DNA of 64,000 nucleotides from Shouchella sp047238345 (GTDB lineage: Bacteria; Bacillota; Bacilli; Bacillales; Bacillaceae_D): NCBI RefSeq assembly GCF_047238345.1, contig NZ_JBDFMQ010000001.1:3782001-3846000 (forward strand). The letters run 5' to 3'. Each line of letters starts with the position of its first letter. Within the stretch, counting starts at the first letter, position 1. A model generated the notes under the pieces. The model was not told the origin of the DNA. It was given only the letters and a program-made list of their open reading frames with translations, and did not search any database. Shown piece after piece: positions 8,318-17,003 of the stretch. The translations under genes and the position numbers were made by a program.

Positions 8318-8869
8318 ATAAAGAATTCTGAATGGGAAGCTATAAAAAATAACGATAAAAATTTTGACGGTGCTTTTTACTATGCACTTTCAACAACAAA
8401 GACATTTTGTCGACCTTCATGTACTTCAAGAACACCTAACCCTAAACATATTACAATTTTTAAAAATACCAATGGCGCTGAACAAGCTGGCTTTAGACCG
8501 TGTATTAGGTGCAAACCCACTTCAAAAGAATGGAAAGGATTTAAAGAACATCTAGCAAAAGAAAGCTTGATTTACATTAAAAAGAACTACACACAACCGT
8601 TTAGCTTAAAAGAACTTTCTGATGCTATCGGAAAAAATGCTTATTATATTCTTCGTATCTTTAAAGAAATTAATGGGGTAACACCTTTACAATATTTGCA
8701 TCTACTACGAATTAGTAAAGCACAAAAGCTATTGATTGAAACAAATATGTCTGTTACTAATATTGCTTTTGATGTTGGCTACAATGATAGCACGCAATTT
8801 TCAATAAACTTTAAAAAGTACACGGGGTTAACCCCTTCTGAGTTTAGGGTTAATTTAACGGACAGTTAG
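8318..8869 (+). CDS. adaA: AdaA-type methylphosphotriester-DNA methyltransferase/AraC activator, ATA start
   Basis: The frame from 8318 encodes 183 residues. It begins KNSEWEAIKNNDKNFDG and carries the Ada zinc/acceptor site FCRPSC and RPCIRC (Cys31, 35, 62, 65). An AraC helix-turn-helix pair follows (about 90-180: FSLKELSDAIGKNAYYILRIFK and VTNIAFDVGYNDSTQFS). AdaA takes methyl groups from DNA phosphotriesters onto a Cys and then activates the adaptive response to alkylation. Family proteins normally start close to this point. A perfect AAAGGAGG (8302-8309) ends 8 bases before ATA, and no ATG, GTG or TTG lies in frame nearby. So ATA is either the real start or a mutated ATG. No adaB adjoins. 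Confidence 0.8.
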   Translation: MKNSEWEAIKNNDKNFDGAFYYALSTTKTFCRPSCTSRTPNPKHITIFKNTNGAEQAGFRPCIRCKPTSKEWKGFKEHLAKESLIYIKKNYTQPFSLKELSDAIGKNAYYILRIFKEINGVTPLQYLHLLRISKAQKLLIETNMSVTNIAFDVGYNDSTQFSINFKKYTGLTPSEFRVNLTDS

Positions 8870-8976
8870 ACTGATTACAACCAAGTATCTTTTTATTGTA
8901 TTTAATCTAACCTTTAACAGACCTCTTAGGTACATATTCTATATCCTATCTATTTTTACTCGTCTCCACCCATACT

Positions 8977-9205
8977 TTATGCGATAGATTGTACCCTATG
9001 ATACTTAAGCTCAGTAATTCGATGAATATTCATTACAGATACAACCCGTTCAAGCATCTTTATTCTTTCATCATAAATATAATTTTGCTGTGCAATTGCG
9101 TTCGTATTGAATTTAATTTTGCGCCTCTGTTATTTCCATTGCGTTTTGCAATTTCAATTCCTTCTCTCTAAGCAGATCGAATGCAATTAAATTCTTCTTC
9201 TGCTT
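8977..9205 (-). pseudogene. Relic of a serine recombinase (resolvase/invertase)
   Basis: On the minus strand a decayed frame reads AEEEFNCIRSA, stop, REGIEIAKRNGNNRGAKLN. This is the conserved E-helix region of small serine resolvases (LAEFER..IRERQREGIEIAKxxGxxxGRP). A second frame continues with KMLERVVSVMNIHRITELKYHRV, possibly the DNA-binding tail. At least one stop and one frameshift are present, and no catalytic N-terminus was found upstream. It is probably the trace of a lost transposon or plasmid. Confidence 0.5.
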
Positions 9206-9443
9206 TCTAGGTAAGAAGAATCAAAAGAATATCAGAATTTAACTTCCCAACACCAATATTGTATCTCCCAACCCTTTTACGGCAACATTCAAAATAACCT
9301 AACCACTTATAGTTAATCAAGAAAGATACTATTAATGTTTATTATTGAGAATTTTGTGCTATTATTTAATAGAAATCCTTTTTTTGATCTTTACATAAGG
9401 CATAGGGGCAACCATATACTTCTTCCTTAAAGGACTGATGTAA

Positions 9444-9614
9444 ATGGATATTAATTTTATTCAGCTTTTTATTATCTTATGTAGTTTATTATTGGAGCTC
9501 GTAAAATACTATAATCCACTTTTGGATGAGAGTGTGACACGAATGGAAATAATATCACTTCTATCACTTGTAGTTGCAACCTTAAGTTTTAAAAAAGGAA
9601 AAAAATCATCTTAA
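9444..9614 (+). CDS. Small membrane protein, 56 residues, unknown
   Basis: ATG at 9444 is preceded by AAAGGA at about 11 bases. The product begins MDINFIQLFIILCSLLLELV and ends VVATLSFKKGKKSS. It has a hydrophobic helix (about 5-20), a polar middle (KYYNPLLDESVTRME), a second hydrophobic helix (about 35-48) and a basic tail. This is a plausible two-helix hairpin with both ends inside. A terminator hairpin follows at 9692, which supports a real transcript. I do not recognise the family. Flanking DNA (9206-9440 and 9721-10160) shows only AT-rich sequence with no gene. Confidence 0.45.
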   Translation: MDINFIQLFIILCSLLLELVKYYNPLLDESVTRMEIISLLSLVVATLSFKKGKKSS

Positions 9615-9691
9615 ACAGATGATTCTTTCCCTAAAAGGAGATATAATCCCGGTTGCTCCTATAACTTAGTAAACAAAACTAGATTTCACTA

Positions 9692-9720
9692 GTCAGACGC
9701 GGCAACGTCTGGCTTTTCTT
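9692..9720 (+). terminator. Rho-independent terminator
   Basis: Stem CAGACG (9694-9699) / CGTCTG (9706-9711), extended by a G-C and a G-U pair, followed by GCTTTTCTT. It ends the transcript of the small membrane protein gene. Confidence 0.65.
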
Positions 9721-10163
9721 GTTTACCATATAATGTTTTTGTTCAATATAAAAAGGTTTACAGTTTTCAACTTACATTACATAGTATAATTTTATTCAAT
9801 AACAAAAGCAATATATAATGATATATAATGTTATAAAATGATATATTATGCTATTTGAAATGATTTGTCTTAACAATTTCTTTTATTAGATTTTCTAGTT
9901 TAGGTGCTCTTCCTATATTGCCGCTCCTTCACCGACTTATGGCTCATGCGTAAGGATTATTATTGAGAAGACAAAGGATAAGGTATTAAATTAATTATGC
10001 TCATTAGAAAAAGTAATTATAGCTCCTTCTAACAATACATGTTAAAAGGTTTTTTATGCTTTAGCCACTATTTAATACAGTCGTAATATTCTAGCCACCA
10101 GTTCAATGTTATATTATAAGTAACCTGTTCCCCCCTTGGAATGGACCTAATAAAAGTTGTTTT

Positions 10164-10197
10164 ACCCATTCTGCCTTTTTTTCTAAATAGAATGGGT
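10164..10197. repeat. Inverted repeat in gene-free DNA
   Basis: ACCCATTCT (10164-10172) and AGAATGGGT (10189-10197) form a 9-bp stem around a T-rich loop. It is the only clear structure between 9721 and 10220 and could be the end of an old mobile element or a terminator. Confidence 0.35.
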
Positions 10198-10220
10198 TCT
10201 TTACTTTTGACTATATACAA

Positions 10221-10252
10221 AAGCAAGCCACCGCTAATGCGGTGGCTTGCTT
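10221..10252 (-). terminator. Terminator of the qox operon
   Basis: AAGCAAGCCACCGC (10221-10234) pairs perfectly with GCGGTGGCTTGCTT (10239-10252), loop TAAT. It starts one base after the qoxD stop and is followed on the minus strand by TTTTGT. Confidence 0.9.
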
Positions 10253-10253
10253 A

Positions 10254-10571
10254 TTAAAGGTGGCCACTCATTATAACCCAATAGGATCCAATTGTTATAA
10301 TAACGGCTATTACAATCGCAAACAGAGTGTGACCAATTTGCCATTTCCCATCTTTTCCTTCTCCAATATGCATAAACAAAAACAACTGTACACCCATTTG
10401 TATAAAAGCAAAAGCAAAAAGAATGGTCACCTTTAATCCTACTTGTATCGTATCTAAGAAAGCAATCCAAACAGCGAGTATGGTTAACACAATGGAGAAA
10501 AGAAAACCAATGACATGCTTCCATGGAAAATCGACTTGATGATTGTGTTGCTTATTGCTTTGACTAGCCAA
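10254..10571 (-). CDS. qoxD: Menaquinol oxidase aa3-600 subunit IV
   Basis: The 105-residue membrane protein has three helices: VIGFLFSIVLTILAVWIA, a second around residues 45-70 with FIQMGVQLFLFMHI, and a third at about 80-102. It matches subunit IV of heme-copper quinol oxidases (CyoD/QoxD). The frame opens with TTG directly after the TAA of qoxC, and GGTGAGG lies within the end of qoxC, so translation is coupled. It is the last gene of the operon, with a strong terminator one base beyond the stop. Confidence 0.88.
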   Translation of the reverse strand: MASQSNKQHNHQVDFPWKHVIGFLFSIVLTILAVWIAFLDTIQVGLKVTILFAFAFIQMGVQLFLFMHIGEGKDGKWQIGHTLFAIVIAVIITIGSYWVIMSGHL

Positions 10572-11174
10572 TTACCTCACCATCCCTAATAGATATACAC
10601 CAGTAAAAATTAAAACCCAGATCACGTCTAGAAAGTGCCAATATAAGCTGGCAATAAAAAACTTAGATGTCGTTTTAGGGTTTAAACCATGCTTTATTAA
10701 TTGATAAGCCAATACCATCATCCATATAATTCCGAACAAAACATGGAGTCCATGCGTGCCTAATAATACAAAAAAAGCAGACCAGAACGCACTTGTTGAA
10801 ATTGTTGCTCCTTCATGAACATATTCAAAAAACTCGTAGATTTCTAATCCGATAAACCCTAATCCTAATAACAGCGTTATGCCAATCCACCAAAGCGTTC
10901 GTTTTAAACGCCCTGCTCTCATCTCATGAATAGCGAGGCCACATGTAAACGAACTTGTAAGCAGTATAAAAGTCATCACAAGTACAAGTGGTAGAGAAAA
11001 TAAATCAGCTCCACCTATATCTCCTGCCGTACGATCTATGAGAACGAAGTAAGCAGCAAAAAGAGTGGAAAATAAAGCAAACTCAGCACCTATAAATATC
11101 CAAAATCCTAAGATGTTATTCCGCCCTTCGGCAGATTGATACTCAAGTGGTTTTTGTTCAGTGTCTTGCGTCAT
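10572..11174 (-). CDS. qoxC: Menaquinol oxidase aa3-600 subunit III
   Basis: The 200-residue protein has five hydrophobic segments and the subunit III signature: GFWIFIGAEFALFSTLFAAYFVL early and GTHGLHVLFGIIW in the middle, ending HFLDVIWVLIFTGVYL. Subunit III stabilises the catalytic subunit and proton uptake in heme-copper oxidases. It begins 2 bases after the qoxB stop and abuts qoxD. The length fits QoxC (about 200-204). Confidence 0.93.
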   Translation of the reverse strand: MTQDTEQKPLEYQSAEGRNNILGFWIFIGAEFALFSTLFAAYFVLIDRTAGDIGGADLFSLPLVLVMTFILLTSSFTCGLAIHEMRAGRLKRTLWWIGITLLLGLGFIGLEIYEFFEYVHEGATISTSAFWSAFFVLLGTHGLHVLFGIIWMMVLAYQLIKHGLNPKTTSKFFIASLYWHFLDVIWVLIFTGVYLLGMVR

Positions 11175-11176
11175 TA

Positions 11177-13120
11177 TTACACTTCCTTCGCTTTTCTTTC
11201 AGTCTCTTCAATCTCTTCAATGCTCACATAATAACCATCACTCTGATCTAGAGAGCGGATAATCATAAGAACACCAATCCCTATACCTCCAGCAATTGCT
11301 AAGTAGTACCATTCAAAAATGAGAGCAAAACAAGAAACAAACATAAAGAAACTCATAACTGGAGACACCCATGTATTACTCGGCATATGAATTTTTTCAT
11401 AATGAGTATTTGAATTAGGGTCTATATTATTCTCTTTTAAATTCCAGAATGCATCTCGATCGCGTACCTCAGGCACTTTGGCAAAATTATAATGAGGCGG
11501 TACTGCCGAAGACGTTGCCCATTCCAATGTGCGACCATTCCATGGATCACCAGTTGTTTCTCTCTTGCTATACCGATAACTATAATAAATGTTATAAACA
11601 AAGATCATAAAGGCAATTCCCATTAAATAAGCACCTACTGTTGAAATTGCATTCAAAGTGAACCAACCTTCCTCAGGCAGGTAAGTGTAAATTCTTCGCG
11701 GCATTCCGTCTAAACCTAAGAAGTACTGCGGAAAGAAACAAACATTAAAACCAATCGTAAATATCCAAAAAACCCACTTACCAATTCGTTCATTTAATCG
11801 GTGACCAAACATCTTTGGATACCAATATATCAAACCAGCAAAACAAGAAAAAACAGTTCCTGCAATTAACACGTAATGGAAATGAGAAACTAAGAAGTAC
11901 GTATTGTGATATTGATAGTCCGCAGCTGCCATCGCCAACATAACACCTGTAACACCACCAATAACAAAGTTAGGAATAAATCCGACGGCCCACAACATTG
12001 GTACAGTAAACCTTATTTTTCCTTTATGCATAGTAAACAGCCAGTTAAATATTTTAACTCCCGTAGGAATTGAAATTGCCATAGTTGTTATAGAGAAGAA
12101 TGAATTTACCATTGGACTATTACCCATTGTGAAGAAATGGTGTACCCATACTAAAAAGCTCAAAAAAGATATAACAACAATTGATAAGACCATAGCATTG
12201 TAGCCAAAAAGACGTTTTCTCGAGAAAGTAGCAATAATTTCTGAGAAAATACCGAAAGCGGGTAATGCAACAATGTATACCTCGGGATGGCCCCATATCC
12301 AGAAGAAGTTAGCCCATAGCATATCCAAGCCTTCACCTTGCAAGGTGAAGAAGTGTGAGCCAAACAATAGATCAAATGTCATCATGGCTAAAGCAACCGT
12401 TAAAACTGGAAACGCGAGAACAATGATAAAAGAAGTGACGAAAACAGTCCAAGTAAACATTGGCATCATCATCAAAGTCATACCTTTAGCACGCATACGC
12501 ATAATTGTTACAATGAAATTAATCCCTGTAGCCAAGGTTCCTATACCAGACAATTGCAAGGACAGCGCATAGAAATTTTGTCCTGGACCTGGACTGAAAT
12601 CATTTGAAGCTAACGGAAAATAACTTGTCCACCCTGCAGATGGTGATCCTCCCACTACAAAAGCGATGTTAAACAAGACCATACCAAAAAAGAATGTCCA
12701 GAAACTTAAGTTGTTTAGAAATGGAAAGGCCACATCTCTAGCCCCTATTTGCAATGGAACAACGACATTCATTAGTCCAATTAAAAAAGGCATGGCCATG
12801 AAAATAATCATGATTGTTCCGTGTGTTGTAAACACTTCATTGTACTTAATGCCTTCTAAAAATGTCATCTGAGGCGCGGCAAGCTGTGTCCGAATCATTA
12901 AAGCGTCAAGACCTCCGCGAAACAGCATTAGAAGCGCACATAAAAGATACATGATGCCTATTTTTTTATGGTCAACAGTTGTTATCCAATCTCTCCAAAG
13001 CCAACCCCATTTTTTAAAATAGGTTAAAGCAATTAATGCTAAAATTGTAGTTAATCCGATAGATATCTGGGCACCAAGAATTAATGGATCCCCAGTAACG
13101 ATAAATTCATTCCATTTCAA
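11177..13120 (-). CDS. qoxB: Menaquinol oxidase aa3-600 subunit I (heme-copper catalytic subunit)
   Basis: The 647-residue subunit I carries all metal ligands. These are a low-spin heme His in FTTHGTIM, CuB ligands in WGHPEVY and VHHFFTMG, and the high-spin and low-spin heme His residues in VSHFHYVL. WGHPEVY includes the cross-linked Tyr. It catalyses reduction of O2 to water with proton pumping. The extra N- and C-terminal helices and the length (about 650) fit the QoxB/CyoB quinol oxidase type rather than a 550-residue cytochrome c oxidase. It lies 21 bases after qoxA. Confidence 0.95.
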   Translation of the reverse strand: MKWNEFIVTGDPLILGAQISIGLTTILALIALTYFKKWGWLWRDWITTVDHKKIGIMYLLCALLMLFRGGLDALMIRTQLAAPQMTFLEGIKYNEVFTTHGTIMIIFMAMPFLIGLMNVVVPLQIGARDVAFPFLNNLSFWTFFFGMVLFNIAFVVGGSPSAGWTSYFPLASNDFSPGPGQNFYALSLQLSGIGTLATGINFIVTIMRMRAKGMTLMMMPMFTWTVFVTSFIIVLAFPVLTVALAMMTFDLLFGSHFFTLQGEGLDMLWANFFWIWGHPEVYIVALPAFGIFSEIIATFSRKRLFGYNAMVLSIVVISFLSFLVWVHHFFTMGNSPMVNSFFSITTMAISIPTGVKIFNWLFTMHKGKIRFTVPMLWAVGFIPNFVIGGVTGVMLAMAAADYQYHNTYFLVSHFHYVLIAGTVFSCFAGLIYWYPKMFGHRLNERIGKWVFWIFTIGFNVCFFPQYFLGLDGMPRRIYTYLPEEGWFTLNAISTVGAYLMGIAFMIFVYNIYYSYRYSKRETTGDPWNGRTLEWATSSAVPPHYNFAKVPEVRDRDAFWNLKENNIDPNSNTHYEKIHMPSNTWVSPVMSFFMFVSCFALIFEWYYLAIAGGIGIGVLMIIRSLDQSDGYYVSIEEIEETERKAKEV

Positions 13121-13141
13121 CGAAAACCCGCCTCTGTTTTT

Positions 13142-14101
13142 TTATTTATTTACTTCATACGTCCTTGTAGTATCAATTGGTTGTTCAAGATAGGGCAGTT
13201 CCTGAAGTTTCCCCTCTTTTGAATTCGGATTTAAAGCCTTATAACCTAGTTCCTCCCTTGCATCAAGAGCATATTCTGGGTCCCGTGCATGGTTAACAAA
13301 ACGTAGATGCGTAGTTGAAAAGGTCATTTCACTGGCATGACCCGGAACCATTAAATGCTTGTATTCTTCTTCTGATAAAGAAGGTGCATTTTGTTGTACT
13401 TCTTGAACCCAATCATCATACTGGTTGACTGTAATCGCATTAACATCGAAACGTTGATCTGTGAATCCCTCGCCTGTAAAATTAGCATTTCTTCCTTTGT
13501 AAATCCCTTCATAGTCAGCTAAAAGATACAGCTGTGTTTCCATTCCTGACATTGCATATTTTTGTCCACCTAATTGAGGAACCCAAAATGACGCCATTGA
13601 ATCCGCCGAAGTTAATTTAAATTCAATTGGCCGACCAACGGGTATATTTACGTAGTTGACGGTTTCAATCCCCTCTTCAGGATAGCTAAAGATCCATTTC
13701 CAATTAGCAGCAGTTGCATGAATGACAAGCGGTTCTTCTTGGACATCCTCTGCAGTAACTTCTGGTATTTCTTCTAAATTGTATATTGTCACGATCGTCG
13801 GAACCGAAAGAATGGTTACAATAACAATGGGGATAATGGTCCAAATTAACTCTAATTTATGACTCCCCTCAATGGTAGGATCATAATTATCATTGTTTTC
13901 ACGATCACGATACTTAACTAAAATAATGGTTAATAGAACAAATACAACCAAGACAATTGCAAGCATAAACACAATCGATAAGTTAATAAGATCAGTTTGC
14001 TGACTTGCTACGGGTCCTTTCGGATCAAGTACAGCTAAGTTACATCCACTTAGAATAAAAACTAACGCTATAACACTCAGCGCTTTTATAAACATACGCA
14101 T
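13142..14101 (-). CDS. qoxA: Menaquinol oxidase aa3-600 subunit II, lipoprotein
   Basis: About 319 residues from the ATG at 14101, chosen because AAAGGA lies 8 bases upstream; a TTG at 14125 has no ribosome site. Lipobox LSGC (Cys20) is followed by two membrane helices (about 35-60 and 85-105) and a cupredoxin domain (about 125-270). The Cys-X3-Cys copper A site is absent; the region reads FWVPQLGGQKYAMSGM. This identifies a quinol-oxidising enzyme. A TATAAT box lies upstream at 14175-14180 on the minus strand with a poor -35. Confidence 0.93.
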   Translation of the reverse strand: MRMFIKALSVIALVFILSGCNLAVLDPKGPVASQQTDLINLSIVFMLAIVLVVFVLLTIILVKYRDRENNDNYDPTIEGSHKLELIWTIIPIVIVTILSVPTIVTIYNLEEIPEVTAEDVQEEPLVIHATAANWKWIFSYPEEGIETVNYVNIPVGRPIEFKLTSADSMASFWVPQLGGQKYAMSGMETQLYLLADYEGIYKGRNANFTGEGFTDQRFDVNAITVNQYDDWVQEVQQNAPSLSEEEYKHLMVPGHASEMTFSTTHLRFVNHARDPEYALDAREELGYKALNPNSKEGKLQELPYLEQPIDTTRTYEVNK

Positions 14102-14251
14102 CCTTCTATTCCTTTCTTCTGTCAAGGTTTTCTCTTTCTTAAAACTTGCTTAATCCTACCAACGTAATGTGGAGATTATAAGGAGGAAGAAAGAATTAAA
14201 TATGAGTTCGCTTTTTCGACAAAAAAATTAGAAGATTTCTTTACGTTTCAT

Positions 14252-14281
14252 AAAAAAAAGACACGGCATCCACCGTCTCTT
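14252..14281 (-). terminator. Terminator of the Mur-ligase-like gene
   Basis: AGACACGG / CCGTCTCT stem (about 14259-14280) with one mismatch. On the minus strand it is followed by eight T (14252-14259 read in reverse). It lies between the Mur-like gene and the qox promoter. Confidence 0.75.
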
Positions 14282-14302
14282 TTCTATTCACTGTCCCAGT
14301 AA

Positions 14303-15139
14303 CTAAAATCTTTCTAAGACTGGTACAATATGCTCCGCTTTTATATTAAGAGATCTAGCAATTAAAAAAGCCAATGCCGCATTTATGACGTTGTGCTGCC
14401 CACGAAGGTAACGAAAATTCAAATGATACTTTATTGCCCCATCATAGAGAGAAACAGACAGATTCTTTTTTATGTGAACATCCGTAATTTTAGCCGCTGA
14501 ATCTATTTCACCTAAGGTGTAAATTAATTTTCGCCCTTGAATTTTTAATTGTTTCAATAATTCCCTTCCCCATTGATCATAAGTGTTTACAATTGCTATT
14601 CCGCGAGGTCTTAATTGGTCAAATAAACTGTAGTACGCAGTTACCAAACTTGTATCACTTCGAACTGACTGTTTCATTGACGTAAAAAGACAATAATCAA
14701 GCTCAAGTAATTTATAATAACCTTTTTCAATACTCTCAGGTTTTATCTCTATGATTACATACGAGTCCTTACTCAGGGATAATTGTTTTTTCAGATAAGA
14801 AGCATTTACTTGGGATTTGATATTAGAAGAATAATCCCCATTAATGAAGCTGTAATCATCACCTATTATCGAACATCTTTTTCCAAAACTCTCTAGAATA
14901 TGCTTAATCATATAAGCTGTAATCGTTTTCCCTTCAGCTCCAGTAATTCCGATAATAACCTTATCGTTTAACTGAGTAGCAAAGATGTCTTTTGATAGCA
15001 AATAAAATAGTTTATCGTCGTTCATACTTTTTTTATTAGCGGGTAAGGGAAAAAGCTCATATTCCGATTCAATTTTTTCAACTCCAGAAGATATCGGTGA
15101 AAGATTTTTATTATTAAAAGCAGTTAATTTTTTTTTCAT
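14303..15139 (-). CDS. Mur ligase-like protein, central ATPase domain only
   Basis: The 278-residue protein contains the Mur ligase middle domain. The P-loop GITGAEGKTITAYMI lies at about residues 64-78. Later elements typical of MurE/MurC-type enzymes are IVNTYDQWGRELL and RYLRGQHNVINAALAFLIA (the conserved H-N-x-x-N-A-x-A helix). The family's C-terminal ligation domain is missing: the frame ends at LERF just after the middle domain, and a terminator follows. The N-terminal substrate domain is also reduced. Family members are about 450-500 residues. It may be a truncated gene or a small ATP-binding regulator of wall synthesis. It is transcribed alone, between the M23 hydrolase and qox. Confidence 0.7.
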   Translation of the reverse strand: MKKKLTAFNNKNLSPISSGVEKIESEYELFPLPANKKSMNDDKLFYLLSKDIFATQLNDKVIIGITGAEGKTITAYMIKHILESFGKRCSIIGDDYSFINGDYSSNIKSQVNASYLKKQLSLSKDSYVIIEIKPESIEKGYYKLLELDYCLFTSMKQSVRSDTSLVTAYYSLFDQLRPRGIAIVNTYDQWGRELLKQLKIQGRKLIYTLGEIDSAAKITDVHIKKNLSVSLYDGAIKYHLNFRYLRGQHNVINAALAFLIARSLNIKAEHIVPVLERF

Positions 15140-15292
15140 TCTACTACCTCGTTTCTATTTAATAACTATCATAATTAAAAGGATAGTTATTAAGATTGTA
15201 GTAAATATGAAGTTCATTTTTATTGCATAATAGTCGTTAATTTGCGCTGCTTATTCCTATCTATTTCATAAACTAATTGAGTTAATTAACGT

Positions 15293-15347
15293 AATCCATA
15301 TAAAAAATAGAGAAGCCCTTATGGCTTCTCTATTTTTTATATGGATT
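15293..15347. terminator. Long perfect bidirectional terminator
   Basis: AATCCATATAAAAAATAGAG plus AAGCC (15293-15317) pairs without mismatch with 15323-15347, a 25-bp stem with a 5-base loop. The core has A/T-tracts on both sides, so it can terminate on both strands. It follows the M23 gene on the minus strand. Confidence 0.88.
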
Positions 15348-15355
15348 ATTGGCAT

Positions 15356-16804
15356 TTATATATATTTGTTAGGATTGACTGCATTACTCCTTGACCAGTT
15401 AAATGAACCTTCATGAACTTCGAAATGCAGATGCGGCCCAGTAGAATCGCCTGTATTACCCATGATGCCCATGCTTTCTCCTCGAGCTACCTTTTGACCC
15501 GCTTTTACATCTAATCGATCTAAATGTGCATACACGGTGGTCACTTGTTTTCCGTCAATTTGATGAGATACTAAAATCCAATTTCCGAAACTAGGATGAT
15601 ACTCTGCCGAAACGACTGTTCCTTCGTATGCTGCAACAATTGGGATATCTCCACTTCTTCCATTCTTCCCTATATCCATCCCCCAATGCATTCTTCCCCA
15701 TCTCTGTCCATATTCAGATGTCATTCTTCCTGTAGTTGGACGAACAAATGAAGTTGAATTTACAGTTTCTTGTGCAGGCGCTTGTGCGCTTTCATTTTTT
15801 GCTGATGGGGTTTCTTTAGCTGGCTTAACTATATCCTCTTTAGGAGGTTGAGTCTGAGAATTTTCAGTTCTTTTTTGTTTCACTGGTTCACTATTTTGAT
15901 TTGAATTTTGTTTATTTTCTTCATCAACCTTCTTTTCAGCGGCAATTCTTTCTTGTTCTTGTCTTTCTAGTCGTTCTTCTCGTTCCTCCTTTTCTTTCCT
16001 TTCTTGTTCCTCTTTCGCTATTCTTTCCTTCTCTTGTTCTTCAAATTCAATTATTTGCTCATTAAGAGTAACTTCCTGTTTTCTTAATAGCTCTTCATCT
16101 GAAACAATCTCATTTAGCTTTTCAATCAATTTACTTTCTTTATCTCTTAAATTTTCATTTATATTGTTAATTTGATTTATTTGATTCGCTATTTCTCTTT
16201 CAATTTCTTCTAGGGACACTTTTTTTGTTTCCAACTCGCTTTTATTTAGTTCTAATTCTTTTTCATTACTAATTAATTTCTCTTGATCTTCAATTTGCTC
16301 ATCGATGATTTCTTGATCGCTTTGAGCAATGGTGTTAATGACACTGACTCTTTCAATGAAGTCTCCAAAACTTTTTGACCCTAATAAAACCTCTAAATAA
16401 CTAATGCCACCATCTGACTCATATGAGGCTATAGCTCGATCTTTTAAAATTTCCGTACGTTCTTTTATTCTTTCACTCAGTAAATTAATTTCGTCTTGCA
16501 GTCTAGAAATATCATCTTCAAGCTCTAAAATTTCTGTTTTATTCTTCTCAATATCTTCGCTATTTTTATCTCTTTCGTCCGACACAGTAGCTAGCTCATT
16601 TTGAAGAATGCTAAGTTGTTCTTCCAATTCTTCAATTGCTGAAGTTGTTTCACTGTTTAGAAATTGATTTTCCTCTTGTTTTTCACGAACTTGGTCAAGC
16701 CGGTTTTTCAGTTCATTATTTGCTGAACTTGATTGCGTACCTGTTACAAAAAGGAGGGAAACTAACAGTGTAGATACTGTTAATTTAAACGTATATTTTT
16801 TCAT
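15356..16804 (-). CDS. Secreted M23 peptidoglycan hydrolase with coiled-coil N-terminus
   Basis: The 482-residue precursor has a signal peptide (1-28). A PcsB/CwlO-like coiled coil follows (about 30-270), then a Glu/Arg/Lys-rich and Pro/Ser/Thr linker, and a C-terminal LytM/M23 metalloprotease domain (about 355-482). Zinc ligands are visible as HWGMDIG and HLHFE, with the intervening VYAHLD His. M23 enzymes cut peptide cross-bridges in peptidoglycan. Coiled coils in such proteins often keep the enzyme inactive until bound by FtsEX-like complexes. It is a single-gene transcript ending at the 25-bp terminator. Confidence 0.9.
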   Translation of the reverse strand: MKKYTFKLTVSTLLVSLLFVTGTQSSSANNELKNRLDQVREKQEENQFLNSETTSAIEELEEQLSILQNELATVSDERDKNSEDIEKNKTEILELEDDISRLQDEINLLSERIKERTEILKDRAIASYESDGGISYLEVLLGSKSFGDFIERVSVINTIAQSDQEIIDEQIEDQEKLISNEKELELNKSELETKKVSLEEIEREIANQINQINNINENLRDKESKLIEKLNEIVSDEELLRKQEVTLNEQIIEFEEQEKERIAKEEQERKEKEEREERLERQEQERIAAEKKVDEENKQNSNQNSEPVKQKRTENSQTQPPKEDIVKPAKETPSAKNESAQAPAQETVNSTSFVRPTTGRMTSEYGQRWGRMHWGMDIGKNGRSGDIPIVAAYEGTVVSAEYHPSFGNWILVSHQIDGKQVTTVYAHLDRLDVKAGQKVARGESMGIMGNTGDSTGPHLHFEVHEGSFNWSRSNAVNPNKYI

Positions 16805-16962
16805 AAATAACCTGCTTTCTAAATTTTAAAAGGCTACTATATTTGCTTTCGCCACTTCTCAACTATTTGTAATTTTATTGTGCAGTTGTGTGCAAATTAT
16901 GTAGAAAAACAGGTTTAACAGATCAGAAACAACCTTGTAATGCAAACGTAATAGAATAGATT

Positions 16963-16991
16963 AAAAAAACCTGCTACACGTAACGTAGCAG
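16963..16991 (-). terminator. Terminator of the flavoprotein-sco-copC operon
   Basis: CTGCTAC (16971-16977) / GTAGCAG (16985-16991). On the minus strand a run of seven T follows. Confidence 0.8.
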
Positions 16992-17003
16992 ATTCCTTAT
17001 TAG

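Noticed and set aside
8364..8555. Open frame overlapping the first part of the adaA-like gene
   Set aside because: It is out of frame with the Ada Cys motifs and has no ribosome site; the frame starting at 8318 carries the family sequence.
9780..9860. Short AT repeats of the type ATGATATATAATG
   Set aside because: Too few and irregular to call a repeat array or CRISPR; expected in DNA of this AT content.
10254..14101. Reading the oxidase operon as a caa3 cytochrome c oxidase
   Set aside because: Subunit II lacks the Cys-X3-Cys copper A site and a cytochrome c domain; subunit I has the long quinol-oxidase form.
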